Shown: positions 48,461 to 59,819 of the stretch, in pieces
How the letters are laid out: each line of letters begins with the position of its first letter
Position numbering within the stretch: position 1 is the first letter of the stretch
Assembly (NCBI GenBank): GCA_027943335.1
Contig: BSBK01006741.1
Location: 310,001-374,000 of the forward strand
DNA length: 64,000 bases
From: Chamaecyparis obtusa
Lineage: Eukaryota > Streptophyta > Pinopsida > Cupressales > Cupressaceae
Direction of reading: 5' to 3'
The notes under the pieces: model-generated
Database searches by the model: none
Seen by the model: only the letters and a program-made list of their open reading frames with translations
Told to the model about the DNA's origin: nothing
Made by a program: the position numbers and the translations under genes

Positions 48461-49499
48461 TGTGTGTGTGAATTTTGTACCTATTCTATAGACACAACAC
48501 TTCAGTAAAACATTAGAGGTTAGTTGCAATCAAAATCATGCAATAAATGAAAGCTAAACTAACTAGGTGATTTACTGCCTTCTAATAGGTGTGAGTATGA
48601 TTTTCTCAAATTGTTATCGAGATCAGTGACCTTGATGACACCTAAATGAAGGATTTGATTTGCATAAGTTTGCAAATTATGAGATGATTTGTGATGAGCT
48701 GAGGCCTCAATTTATAGAAATCCAGGGCTTTGAGGATGCATGGAAGAAAGCCATAAATCACTCAGATTAACTTAGCTTGATTTTTTAGTTATCTGAAAAT
48801 AAAGGATATTTAACTCACAAAAACATGCAAATCATGCGAAAATAGCTTTTTAACTCAAATTAGAAGTTTAGATCAACTTTTAAACTCGAAAATGATGTTG
48901 AGTTCCAAAAATTCAATAACTTGCATTGATTTTTTGATTTGGAGTTTAACTGCTCTTTGATTGTGCACATGGATCATTATGAATTAATAAATAAATAAAG
49001 TGATTTATTATCAACTTAACTAATTTTTGAAATAAAACAATTGATTTATGGGTTAATCAATCATTTAATCAAACTTTTATTCAAAAATAATATCATCAAA
49101 TATGACAACTTACCTTAATTAATTAAATAAGAATTAAATCAATTAATGATAGGAATTTTGATTTATTGTCAAATTTAAACGATAATACTTAGGAATAAAT
49201 ACAATTAAATTCAATTAAATAATTAAGTGGCAAAATTAAATCAATTAATTAAATATTCATCATATTCAATTAATTAACTTTAGGATAAATGAGATTTATC
49301 GCCAAATAATCATTAAATTAAAGATAATTAAGATGATTAGGAATATTATTAGGAATATTCCCTGATGCAAAATTTATAATAATTAATTAGGATTTGATGA
49401 TGTTCAGATGTGCCTTAGGTTAGGACTTTGATATCGATTTCATTCGATTTGTTGATATAAGAGATTAATGAACCTATAGCCCATTTTTGGGGTATTACA
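48461..49499 (-). repeat. Tat-1 5' LTR (1039 bp)
   Basis: The plus-strand ends are TGTGTG and GGTATTACA. It lacks the 235-bp segment present in the 3' LTR and has a 12-bp duplication near 49340. The minus-strand TATA box CTATAAA is at 48711-48717. Confidence 0.9.
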
Positions 49500-52044
49500 A
49501 TTAGGTCCTTGAATGACCTCAACATCCTCATCTCTAAGATCATCTACAAGTTCTTCCTCAATAATATCAATAGTCTTTCCTTTCATCTTGTAACTTGAAC
49601 TTCCACTAAGATCCAATTTCTTTTTCATTGATTGCACTCCAACATCAACTTCATGAACTTTAACTTTCTTTTCAAGCTCAACATCGGTTGTAACCTCTAT
49701 AACAACTTCATCTTTCTTCTGCCCAATAGTAGAAGTTGCAATATGTACCTCAACCTCTATTTTTTTATCCTTTTGTGTTTTAACTTTTCATTGCACATCT
49801 TTAACTTCAACAATAGCAAGTTTTTATGGAGTCTCAAAAGGTATATCATTGATAATTCCTTTAATCACTTGTTCAGTAGTAAAAAATTTATCTACTATTA
49901 CCTCTTCAATGTTAGTATCTTGTGCTTGCTTATCCTCTATAGTATTATCCATCAGTTCATCTTCTATCTCCAATTCCTTCTTCATGATTTCCAGAGTCTC
50001 GTCATGAACTACCTGAGATTCACCAATGATTATTTTGCATACTCGGCTTCTTGTTCTAAATTTTGGTCTCATAGATTCAATAGTGAGCTTCTCTTCTTCC
50101 ATAGTCAATTCAAGCTTCAGTTGAACAAATGTATGTTCCAACATTCCTCTATCAACAGATCATACCTCCACCTAGCATCAATCTTCTTGTAAAGTGATTC
50201 AAGTATCATTTTCTATAGTTCACTAGGTCCCCAGAAAAAATTATGCAAACTATATATTATAGCTTCTTCAATATTTTTCTTTCCTTCATCATCATACATT
50301 TCATAGCATTATTTGACATATTCCATTCTTCCATATTCCCTTATTTCTTCATCTATGCTAGCTGTAGTATGAGTTTTCCTAGTCTTGGGTTTCACTGATT
50401 TCTCAGTATCATACCAACAACCTCTGAATTTTTACCAATAGCCCTCAATTAAACTTTCTCTTTATTAGATTATTTTTTAGCTTCTTCTTCCTCTATTGTA
50501 TCCTTCTTTGTGATCTTTCCTTTTGAATCTTTGTAACCATGTGTTATTCCCTTCTTTCTCTTATAAGTTCTCTACTCAGTTACAGGTGACTTTACCTTTT
50601 CCTTTTCCTTAACCACTTATTCTTCAGGTTGTGATGATTTTTTACTCTTTGATTATGTTCTTGTAACAGGGGAAGGAGTATCCTTTTTCACTATTGAACT
50701 TCTAGTGTGTCGCCATGTTGCCTTACTAGTTGAGGAAGATACAACCTCTACCTCTACTTCTTTTGCAGCAGTACTAGAAGTACCAACTTCTTTACTTACA
50801 AACTTCTTCCTTATCATATCCATCATCTCCTTACTAATGCCACCCTTCTTGGCTAGGTCATCAACTCTTTTCATCACTCTTCTCTTTATCATCAGTTCCA
50901 TTAGTTGTGAGTGAATTTTCAAATAGGTTTCTTGATAGGTACCAAACCTGGGAGTACTTGTATCAAATAGTTTGGACATTAACTCATCAACATGGAGTGA
51001 TATGATATCACTATCTACTTCATAACCTATCAGTAAAGCCCAAGAATTCCTTGGATGTACCACCTATATGCTGCATGTATCGGTATCCACAATGAAACAT
51101 ATTTCTTCTTTGTACTTTTTCACTATACCAGTTGGGATCCTTTCTCTCTCATGCATTCATTTTTGGAATTCATTGAAATATCCCCACACAATACTAGTAA
51201 ATTACTTTCCTAACATCCTTATACATTCATTAATCTACACAACTATTGGTTTATCGATTGACCACTAAACATTACCAATACTAGGGAAATGATTTTGCAG
51301 GTAGAAAAATATACATACCAGCTATGAACCATACTTGAAACCTTATTTATTTTCCTTGTCTATTCTCTCCATGTTCACAAAGAACTAACTTCTCATTACC
51401 TCACATAGGTCGTATTGAGCATTCTCCTTCACCATCTGATATGCAACATGTATACTGCTACCGGGCACACTGTTCAATCAGCTGGACTAATATACTATGT
51501 AATTGATCACCATTCATGCAAACTTTACCTCAATATCTTTAAAATAATTGACTATCATAGCTCATTGATCTTGTCTTGATTTGGTTAAACGTGTAACCTC
51601 ATCTGTAGGAATTGTTCTTAAAATAGGTAAGCTACTCATTGCACATAATCCAATTATTGCATGAATTAACTCCTTGGTAATCTTATGTGGCCTATCCAAC
51701 CAGATAAACTGATCATGAACATGACTCAACACATATTTGATCCACTCGATCTCAAAATCATCAAGTAGGTTGACAATATAGGTAAAACCCTTGTCACTCA
51801 AATATTTTTGTTCATCCTTCAATCCTGATTCATTGCACAGTTCGGTATATGCATTGAAGATATCATTCAAACCAAGATCCTCAACCTTACAATGGATAAA
51901 TTATCTTATGTCTTTAGTCAATAACACACCATGGGGAATTGAAGACAAAGCACCTATCAGATCATTCTCTACCATGTTCATAGGATGTATCTTGGATACT
52001 GGCCTTGGTTCCTTGGTAATCTCAATCAACACTGGAGTGTCCAT
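49500..52044 (-). pseudogene. Copia-3 ORF2, N-terminal part (unfamiliar long ORF in place of pol)
   Basis: From an ATG at 52044 the minus strand reads coherently through 50653 in one frame with about a dozen stops. After two frameshifts it continues (50144-49824 and 49637-49500) up to the Tat-1 insertion, then resumes at 31546. Together the parts make about 1,090 codons. The N-terminal domain contains GALSSIPHGVLLTKDIR, VEDLGLNDIFNAYTELC, FEIEWIKYVLSHVHDQF and WLDRPHKITKELIHAIIGL. It resembles, without certainty, the PMD-like proteins of plant transposons. The middle contains RFGTYQETYLKIHSQL, then a serine/lysine-rich linker, then acidic segments. No protease, integrase, RT or RNase H motif is present anywhere in it. 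It lies directly downstream of the zinc-knuckle ORF1. Confidence 0.6.
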
Positions 52045-52440
52045 GATGCCAACAATGATTTACTTCACAAAACATAGAATAGAACCTTCACAACATAAAG
52101 AAATACATATTTTCTCATTGTTGGGGTTCTTCAATCACTGCTTCAATCTTGGCACAAGATCACAACTATCAATCCATAATCACTTCAAATTGTCTTAGAC
52201 TCACTCACAAGATCTCATCTCATCTCGTAGAATGCAATGCAACAAATGCCCTTCACTTTTCAAATTTTATAACATTACATTCACAAGCAAAAAATGCAAT
52301 GGCCAAATAGTTCTTTTAACCTCTTACAATGGTTAGAACATAAAATGGTCATTATCCATTAAAAATCATTATGCGGTCATATAGAATCATATAAAATACA
52401 AGATTATTCATCAAATTTTTCTCATAACATCAATAGGCAT

Positions 52441-53878
52441 CTAAATATGCTGATAATTCTTACCGCGCACACAACTTAAAAGATATTTTATAGATCTTAC
52501 TTGATTTTCTCCCCCTAAGCCAATAGCTTTGGCTTTGTTTGATGATGAATTCTCCACATTACCTAATTTTGTGGAGCTCTCTGTCAATCCAAAATATTTG
52601 AGTTCACCTTTCTTAGCCCATGTTTGCTTCATCTATTTTTTGATTTCTTTGACATGTGAAATATTCTTCCCTTTATCATTGTTAGGCCTATTCACCAGTT
52701 GAACTTTAGTGTCTTTCTTAGCTATGCAAGATCTAGAAAGATGTCTAATCTTGTTGAAATAGTAACACACCATACTTGACTGCCTCCATGGTCCAACATT
52801 TCCTCTACCAATTTTCATTCTACAATTCACTATTGTATGTCTGTAATTGTGACAAATAGAATAAGTAATATCCAATCAGTTGACTTGTTGATTAGGTCTC
52901 AACCAGTTGGAGTTATATGGCCTTTGATTGTTGCTTCTAGCCATGCACTCATTAGCCTTATGACCATACTTGTTGCAATGATAACAATTACCTTGAAAAA
53001 CATTAGATCTAGCATTGTAACCTTCAGATCTACCATAGAAATTTCTAGATCTAGCAATAGGTATGTTAGGTCTATTAGGTCCAAAGGGTTTAGACCTGCA
53101 TACATTAGCAGTATAAAAATTTAAACATACCAGTCTATAATTCCTCTTACTAGATTTGTTGTTCACCTTAGGTGTTGACTTGTCTTCTTTTGCATGGATC
53201 TCCTTTGTACCAAATGACTCACCGGCTTCAAAATTTGAAAACCCTAAGCCTTATTTCTCATTTTTTCTCCTTTTGTTTGAGATTTTTTCATCAAGTTTCA
53301 CAGATCTCTTGTTGAAATTATCCAACAGATCATTGGCTTCATTTAGTTTTCCTTTTAGATTTTCATTCTCATCCCTCAAATTCTTGTTTTCTCTTAGGAT
53401 ATCAATATTTTCTAAATTTTTATCATATAAGTTGTTCATTAAAAAGAGAAACTTCTTGATCATATATGAATAGTTCTTCCATATTTTATTTTAAGGTGTC
53501 ATCTTTAGCTTAGAGATAATCTTTTGCAATCCTCTTTGCTTCATCTGTAGCTTTCCTTGCATCTATCTCTTGACCCATTTTCACTGAGAAGCTTTCCAAC
53601 TCCCACTACATGTTCTTCTTCTCTTGCTTCAACTTGTCTATTTCCCTATGCATATCCTTTTTGTCATTAACTAACTCCTCATTCTATTGGGATGAGGCTT
53701 CTAGAGCTACTTCAAATTTCTCATATCCACTTTGTTTAGATAGATGTTCAATTAGGTCTTGAGTATCATTTATTTATTGAACCAATTCTTGTCTTTTAGT
53801 CCTAGATTTATTCAACTGATCTTTGAGTTTCTCAATCATGTCTTCAGCCTCTGCAAGTTTCCTTCTATAGGATTCCAT
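52441..53878 (-). pseudogene. Copia-3 ORF1: coiled-coil and zinc-knuckle gag-like protein
   Basis: Reading from an ATG at 53878, about 50 nt after the PBS, the protein begins MESYRRKLAEAEDMIEKLKD. It continues as a long coiled coil through about 53250, with interruptions and a frame change near 53470. Basic RNA-binding sequence follows. Then come three CCHC-like knuckles: CYHCNKYGHKANEC (near 52990), a degraded one (CHNYRHTIVNC, near 52830) and another (CYYFNKIRHLSRSC, near 52740). The zinc knuckles argue for a gag-type RNA-packaging role. The usual copia gag N-terminus (NF-AW-LMKLHL) is absent, replaced by the coiled coil. The ORF ends near 52441. Confidence 0.7.
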
Positions 53879-53929
53879 GTCTTCTTCAAGGATCTCTCCC
53901 AAGTTGTTAGGCTTCTTATAGGAAACTAT

Positions 53930-53941
53930 GCTCTAATACTA
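53930..53941 (-). other. Copia-3 primer binding site
   Basis: On the minus strand TAGTATTAGAGC, two mismatches from the iMet site. AT separates it from the LTR at 53944. Confidence 0.75.
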
Positions 53942-53943
53942 AT

Positions 53944-53959
53944 TGTTAGATATAGGAGG
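53944..53959 (-). repeat. Copia-3 5' LTR, first 16 bases only
   Basis: TGTTAGATATAGGAGG parallels the inner end of the 3' LTR at 29446. The rest is displaced by the Tat-2 insertion and lies outside the window or is lost. Confidence 0.6.
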
Positions 53960-54962
53960 TGTATACACCCTAAAATGGTCGCCTAGACTTTGGGCCCCAT
54001 TTATTAAATTATCAAATTTCTGAATCAATACTTTGCAAAATTCAAATCAATTCCTTTGATCAATCCTAATTAGTTCAATCATTTAAATATTTCCTAAGGT
54101 TTGATCAATTTATTTAATTAAAAGAAATATTCTCTCTTAAATAAATAAAATAGCCTTATTTAATTGAAAGAAATATATTTTAAATAAAATGATTTTATTT
54201 AATTAAATGATTTTATCTTATTTAAATAATATCTCCCTTTTAAATATATAATGTTATCTTATTTAATTAAAAGAGAATCATTCTTTTAAATAAATAAATA
54301 AATAATCCTCTTAAAGCTCTTTTGTGATGAAAAAGGGAAACAAATAATTAAAAATAAAGAAAATTCCTTTTCTCTCCACACTTTCTAAGAAACAAACTTT
54401 GTTTCCTCTTTTTTGGTTTATCCCACATTGCTCTTGGAGATGCATTCTCTTCCACATTTTCTTATATAAGGAGCCATCTCCTTCTCATTTCGGATCCTGA
54501 ATTTTCATACTATTGTTATGCTGTAGGTTTTCTTGGTGATATTTTGGAGTTTTGAAGATTATTACATTCTAGCTTTCATATCTACATTGGCTTAATCTTC
54601 ATAGCATCTTAGCTTAGTTTCCTTCATTGTTTTAGCTTAATCTTCACATAGTTAAATAGTAAAGGAGAGTAAAACTTGCATTTCAATAGTATAGTTTATT
54701 TTTTTGCATTGTTATCATCTAGATTAGTTTCATTTAACATGCAATAACTTGATGATCAATGGAGATTAGCACTCTTGCTTCTCATCCTTGAATCTCTCAT
54801 TTCTTGGTGTACTTGCATGGGTTTAACAAGGTCAATCTGAGGGCCTCATATACAACCCCTGCACTCCACGAATAGAGAGCTGTGAATCGCTATTTGAGAC
54901 CTCATTGTTGAGTGTCCTTGGATGTAATGATTCACAGAAGTGTGACTACTTTCTAGCACACA
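53960..54962 (+). repeat. Tat-2 5' LTR (1003 bp)
   Basis: Starts TGTATACACCC and ends AGCACACA, followed by TTTT and the PBS. The middle is AT-rich with repeated TTTAAATAA-like words. TATA box TATATAAG is at 54473-54480. Confidence 0.85.
54473..54480 (+). promoter_or_regulatory. TATA box of Tat-2 LTR
   Basis: TATATAAG, followed by GAGCCATCTCC. It lies about 490 bp before the LTR end, so transcription would start near 54505. Confidence 0.65.
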
Positions 54963-54966
54963 TTTT

Positions 54967-54985
54967 TGGCGCCCACTATGGGGCC
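54967..54985 (+). other. Tat-2 primer binding site
   Basis: TGGCGCCCACTATGGGGCC, four bases after the LTR. It is an intact form of the site decayed in Tat-1. Confidence 0.9.
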
Positions 54986-55239
54986 TTGAAATGGGTTTCC
55001 CTTCTATTCTATCAATCTTCTATCATTTCTCTATCAAAACTCCCCTGCTGCTGCCTATTCTGGTGTTTTTGAAGTAGTTTTTGAGGTTAAGGGTTTCAAG
55101 TTTTTTTTTTAGATCTGGTATTCTCTGTGAGACGTTATTTTTTGTTTCTTTTTTGCTTGCAAAAAAGAAAAAAAATAAATTTTTAGCACTTTTCTATCAA
55201 AACTGTGATTTTTTAATTTTCTATCTGTACTTTCATGCG

Positions 55240-55476
55240 TCACTGTTACAGAATCTCGCGCAAAGTTTCTAACTGTATCACGTGAAGTTTCGTTGGTACT
55301 AGCATTTCTACGCGTGACAAAGGGGTTTTCTCATGCGGGCCTATGTTCTTTCTCACGTGAGCTCTTGTACTTTCTCGTGCGAGCCTTCGTACATTCTTGT
55401 ACAGGCTTGTGCTTTCTTGCACGCAGTTTGGTACTTTCTCATGTGACCTTGGGTACTGTCTCGCGTGGAATTCCAT
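55240..55476 (+). promoter_or_regulatory. CTCGCGCGAG-type motif array, PBS-proximal
   Basis: About ten units of period near 23 bp of the form TACTTTCTCGTGCGAGCC, each with a short palindrome such as CTCACGTGAG, CTCGTGCGAG or CTTGTACAGG. They lie 255 bp after the PBS, comparable to the first Tat-1 array but with an unrelated motif. Confidence 0.75.
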
Positions 55477-56079
55477 GATAGTAGAGACCTAGAATTCCAG
55501 AGTTGCTAGTTTTACTTTTTATTTCTTATTTTCTGACCTTTCTAGATTGTTGAGATTGTTCTAGATTTTGATTCTCTGAGATGGCACATCAGTGACCTCG
55601 CGTTGCTTGGAACCCAAGGTAATTTGTTGATCTATATAACACTTGGTTTTGGGCATAAAATTAATCTCTTGTGTGTTTGGCTTGAGTGATTTATCGCTTT
55701 CATATTTAAATTTTGGACTTTAAAAAGAATATAGATTCATTTCTTGCATAAGTGTTCCACATAGATAAGTAGGCCCTATTAACACTATTCATGGTTCTTG
55801 AGAGAGTGGGTTTCCAACGAAACTCTTCTCAACAAGAGAACCCTTGTAGGTAGGGAGGTTACTAGAACTATCTTTGTGTTCTACTAGATTTGTAGTCTTT
55901 GACTTTTCGATTGATACATTCTCTCTTTGGAGAGGTTGATAGATCATGATTTATTGACATTACGAATCTTGGTGAGATAGTTTTAGTCTTAGTGTGTCAG
56001 AATGAATCTATCTTCTATGTTTGGGTGAAGAGAAAAGGATAGAGGATACTACTTTACTCCCTTTTTGGGTAGTAACAAA

Positions 56080-56280
56080 AACTCAGACCCTTGGATCTAA
56101 GCCAAGTCCCCATGTGATCCTTGTTGTGAGTCACCTTTTAGAGAGGGTTAACCATAGTGGACATTCCCTTCATTGGGTAAACCACATTGATGGAACCTCA
56201 AGCGATAATAGCCACTTTTACCGTGGTAGTGACAACCGCTATACAAGTGTCCTTGTGGAAGAAATCTCCATAGGTACAGC
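56080..56280 (+). other. Conserved Tat leader block
   Basis: Counterpart of 46940-47170 in Tat-1. It lies between the two motif arrays of this leader, as in Tat-1. Confidence 0.6.
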
Positions 56281-56639
56281 TTCTTAATGGGCTATCAGAT
56301 CTCCTCAGCATCTCTGATTGATTAAGTTCTTGAAATGTGTCAAAACCCCAGTGCACCTGGATTGGAGTTCACCTTCTTGAAATTGTAAAAGTTGCAAAGT
56401 CAAGCCATTATTAAAAACCATAGTGCAGCCAAATTTTTCTTTTTAGGACTATGTGTGTGATTGGAGATGTTTGAAGATGTTTTCTTGCTAAAACTCCATG
56501 GTTGTTGTTCTATGTGCTTGATAAATGCTAAAAATTTGTTAATATGCCTGGTTAATCTTTTAAAACAAACAAAAAAAATTGAGTTCCTGAGTTTACAAAC
56601 TTGCTGATTAAGCGGCCTGATCCTATTTTGTCACCTGGT

Positions 56640-56755
56640 TGTGCACATTCTCACACGAGTCTAGTATTTTCTCACATGAGATTTCATTTCCTCGTGCGAC
56701 CCCTCGTGTTTCCTCGCACAGGACTATATTCCCTCGCATGAACCTGTACCCTGGT
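56640..56755 (+). promoter_or_regulatory. CTCGCGCGAG-type motif array, second block
   Basis: Five units such as TTCTCACACGAGT, TTCTCACATGAGA, TTCCTCGTGCGACC and TTCCTCGCACAGG. Same family as 55240-55476. Confidence 0.7.
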
Positions 56756-57392
56756 CTGTCAAAATAGTGAGCTATTTTCGGTCATTTTCAGTCCTCCTTA
56801 GTTGATCCAAATCAGATCAGGCTACTCACCCTACTATTGGAAACCTATTTTCACTTGGGATTCTTGTATTTTTGACCTCTTGAATTAGTGACCTTTGATT
56901 TTACAAGTAACCTTGCTTAGAATCTATAAGTCAGAAATCATCTTTGTTGAGTAGATACACCCTTGGATTCTTTGATAACATACTTGGAGAGTCTTACTAG
57001 TCTCTTTTCCAATTCACTTCCACCCAAAATCAATTTCAATTAGATATAACTTGGTTAAAATCATCCTCCTAATCCATATATGCTAGGATACTTATCCGTT
57101 GATTGGGCACCTTTGTGGTAGTGTTGATTGACACCTTTTGCAATTTTCTATCTCACCATCTCTCTTTTGGACAATTGAACACTTTTACTATCCTAGTTTG
57201 ATACCAACGTATCTTAGGGTCATCTTATCACTGAGTGCTTTTCCTTTCATGTCAATTATGACAAGGTATCAAGTGAGTCAAGGGAAATGACCTCAGGTTG
57301 TCTTTAATCAATTACCCCCATTCCAAACTTGTCAAAAGCATAAGGGAAAGGAACCCATAGTTGACCAATCACCTAGGACCAAGTCTACTGAG

Positions 57393-59819
57393 TTGATGAC
57401 CCCCTTAGCATCTTCCCATTCAGGTATGGATATGAGTTATACAATGACTCAGTGGGAGAGGGAAGCTATGGATCAAAACCTTGATGAGCTCTGTGAAAGA
57501 CACAAAGAAAACATTCTATTTGGTAATTCCTCTCATGATGCTCAACCTGGTTCACCCCCCATCAATACTAGGTATCTAGATGCACCTCAAAGAGCTGAAA
57601 GGCATGAGAGACAAGCTCACCCAGAACAATGGTCACAACATGAAGACCAAGACAATGAATCTGGTGATGCCCATGTCAATGCAACGTATACCAATGATTT
57701 GTACAAATAGTCAAGACCAAACTCTCCACTTCAAACAACCTCAAGGTATACAAGTGAAAGGCTTAAAAGGATTGAGCATGAGAAGAAAGCCTTTCTAAAT
57801 GAGAAAGTTGTGAAGCAAGAAAAGTTTAGACAACTTGAGGTGGAGAGACAAGCTTTGTTAGAATTGGAAAGGAAAGCCTCTCAAGAAGAGCAAGTTATGC
57901 TTTTAGCCCAACAACTTAATACCCAATTTAACAATAGGGGTGCCAATAGTGGAAAAAAATCTCCTTCCTCCACTCCTTCCAGAACACCACATAGTAGAAG
58001 GCATTCAAGAACCCCTTAAAGATCTCCTAGTCCTAGAGGAAGAAGGACTTCACAACATGCTCACTACAGGAGACAAACACCTCCTAGGCACTTGAGGTAG
58101 CCTTCACAGCGTGCACATCATAGTTCTCAACATGGGGGCAGTAGCTTAGACTTTGATCTTAATTCTTAGGACTTCATGAGAATGCAACAAGAGCCACTCT
58201 TCCAACAATATGTGGAAAATTACTTGGAACAAAACAAAGATAAGTTCCTTGAAAGTCTAATCAATAAGGATGCAAGAGTCCCTTATAATTTTGATGTGGA
58301 TAACAAAATCATGAAACAAAATCCATCACAAGAAGAGGAAATCAAACAAATGAAGAAAATGATGGAGAAGCTTTTGGCACCTAAGAGTTCATTCTCACTG
58401 GACTCGATTTGTCCTAATCCTTTCGACAAGAGTGTGAACATGAAGGATTTTCCTAGAAGGGTTGAACTCCCTCAATATGACAAATATGATGGTAGTGGTG
58501 ATCTACATGATCATGTGTGCCAATTTTACACTATGAGCTTTGAGTTTCGAAAAGATGATTCCTATCTGATGAGGTTATTCCTAAGGAGTCTTAAGGGGCA
58601 AGCAATGGAATGGCTTAGCAACATAACTCCCCCCATCAAGACTTTCAAAGAGCTTTTCCATAGATTTGTTCAACACTTTGAGTATAATCTTTCAAGATCT
58701 ATCACTATGTTGGACCTATGCAACCTAAAGCAAAACCAAGGGGAACCCTTTGTCTCATTCTTGCAAAGGTGGAGGTGACAGTGCTCTCATTATCCTAGGA
58801 CCATTCATGAAGATGAGAAAATTGACATCCTTATCAGCAACTTGGTGCCTGAAATGTGGTATGAGGTTTGAAAGATGATCTTCAATTCCTTCGATAACAT
58901 GGTTGAAACTGCGTGTAGAACTGAGGATGTCTTAAAAGAGCAACAAATTTTGACCAGACATGGAAAAAATAACAACAATGGTCAAAAAAATAATAATTCC
59001 AACAAAGATAAAGGGAAGAATGCACATTGGAACAAAAACAAGCAACTGGTTAATGATGGAGTTGTGGATTCTCCCCAACCTAAGGATCAAGGTGTCCTTC
59101 ACTTGTCTAGTGCAACTCAAGCTATGAAGTTCAATGCACCTCCTCAACATGAGAGTAGGCCAAGGTACCAAGAGAAGCCCAAGAAAGAGAAGTGACAATT
59201 TTCAAAGCTTGGTGATTCCTATGAGGATGTTTTCAAAATGCTTATTGCCAACAATCTTGCACATCCTCAAGATCCTACAAAGCACCGTATTCCTGATGTC
59301 AAACCACATTGGTGGGATGAGAAAGCTTTCTGCAAGTTTCATAATGGCATTGGGCATACCATTGAGAATTGTTGGAAACTCAAGCACATTATCCAAGATC
59401 TCATTGAAAATGGAAAGCTTAAGGTGGATGGTCTGAACACCAATGCTAATCACAAAGCATTTAAAGAGTCATTTCCTAAGTATGAGAAGGGGGAAACCTC
59501 TAAAACCAAGGAAGGCAAGGCTGCAATCAACTAAACCTACACAGCTACAAAAAATGTGGTCAACATGCTTGAAGTTATGGAGGAAAGTGTCAACATGATG
59601 AGGAACAAGCATCCCTATGGTTATGACTCCTACATGAACTCTCCCCCTATCTTTGATGAAGAACCTATTGTGGTTTTGAGGGGTCCTCACTCTAGGATGT
59701 CATCCCAGGCTCTTAATGTTGTCACAAGAAGTCAAGGCCCTCTCATCATTAGAGGGCCTAGTTCAGGTCAGCCCAATAAACCAAAGCCAGTGGTATCCAA
59801 GAATTCCACCATAAAATAG
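57393..59819 (+). pseudogene. Tat-2 gag
   Basis: One frame for 2.4 kb with about nine stops (for example TAG 57708, TAA 58017, TAG 58098, TGA 58776, TGA 59193). The N-terminal region is polar (SYTMTQWEREAMDQNLDE), then a coiled coil (KVVKQEKFRQLEVERQALLE) and an arginine/serine-rich stretch (RTPHSRRHSRTP). The gag core contains LPQYDKYDGSGDLHDHVCQF, YLMRLFLRSLKGQAMEWLSN and LCNLKQNQGEPFVSFLQRWR. The zinc knuckle is FCKFHNGIGHTIENCWKLKH at about 59330, preceded by HWWDEKA. It is homologous to Tat-1 gag. Gag forms particles that package element RNA. The start could lie further upstream than 57393. Confidence 0.9.

Larger units (their letters stand above)
31547..49499 (-). mobile_element. Tat-1: Ty3/gypsy Tat-lineage retrotransposon with antisense PMD ORF
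   Basis: A minus-strand element of about 18 kb, with LTRs at 31547-32779 (3') and 48461-49499 (5'). It has a TGGCGCCCAC-type PBS, a leader of about 2.6 kb, gag, protease, RT, RNase H, a second archaeal-type RNase H, integrase, a long 3' region and an antisense ORF. The order RT, RNase H, second RNase H, integrase is the signature of the Tat clade. The LTRs start TGTAATACCCC on the minus strand. It interrupts ORF2 of Copia-3. The flanking ATTAG at 49500 was not found again at the left end, so the left boundary is approximate. Confidence 0.9.
29446..53959 (-). mobile_element. Copia-3: non-autonomous copia-like LTR element, interrupted by Tat-1
   Basis: Its 3' LTR is 29446-30601, polypurine tract 30602-30615, iMet-type PBS 53930-53941, and the first 16 bases of the 5' LTR are at 53944-53959. 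The interior, with Tat-1 (31547-49499) removed, is about 5.4 kb. It carries a coiled-coil/zinc-knuckle ORF1 and a long ORF2, with no protease, integrase, RT or RNase H detected. The 5' LTR is cut by insertion of Tat-2 at 53960. Confidence 0.8.

Noticed and set aside
49632..50192. Plus-strand ORF of 186 codons
   Set aside because: It is the antisense shadow of the Copia-3 ORF2 relic. Its Phe/Leu/Ser-rich composition mirrors acidic lysine-rich coding on the other strand.
54000..54360. AT-rich region in the Tat-2 LTR as a satellite or origin
   Set aside because: It lies wholly within the LTR and its repeated TTTAAATAA words look like simple AT-rich drift.
56021..56287. Small leader ORF conserved with 46947-47165 of Tat-1
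   Set aside because: Aligned codons differ mostly at non-synonymous sites and the upstream frames differ by compensating indels. Conservation is better explained at the RNA level.
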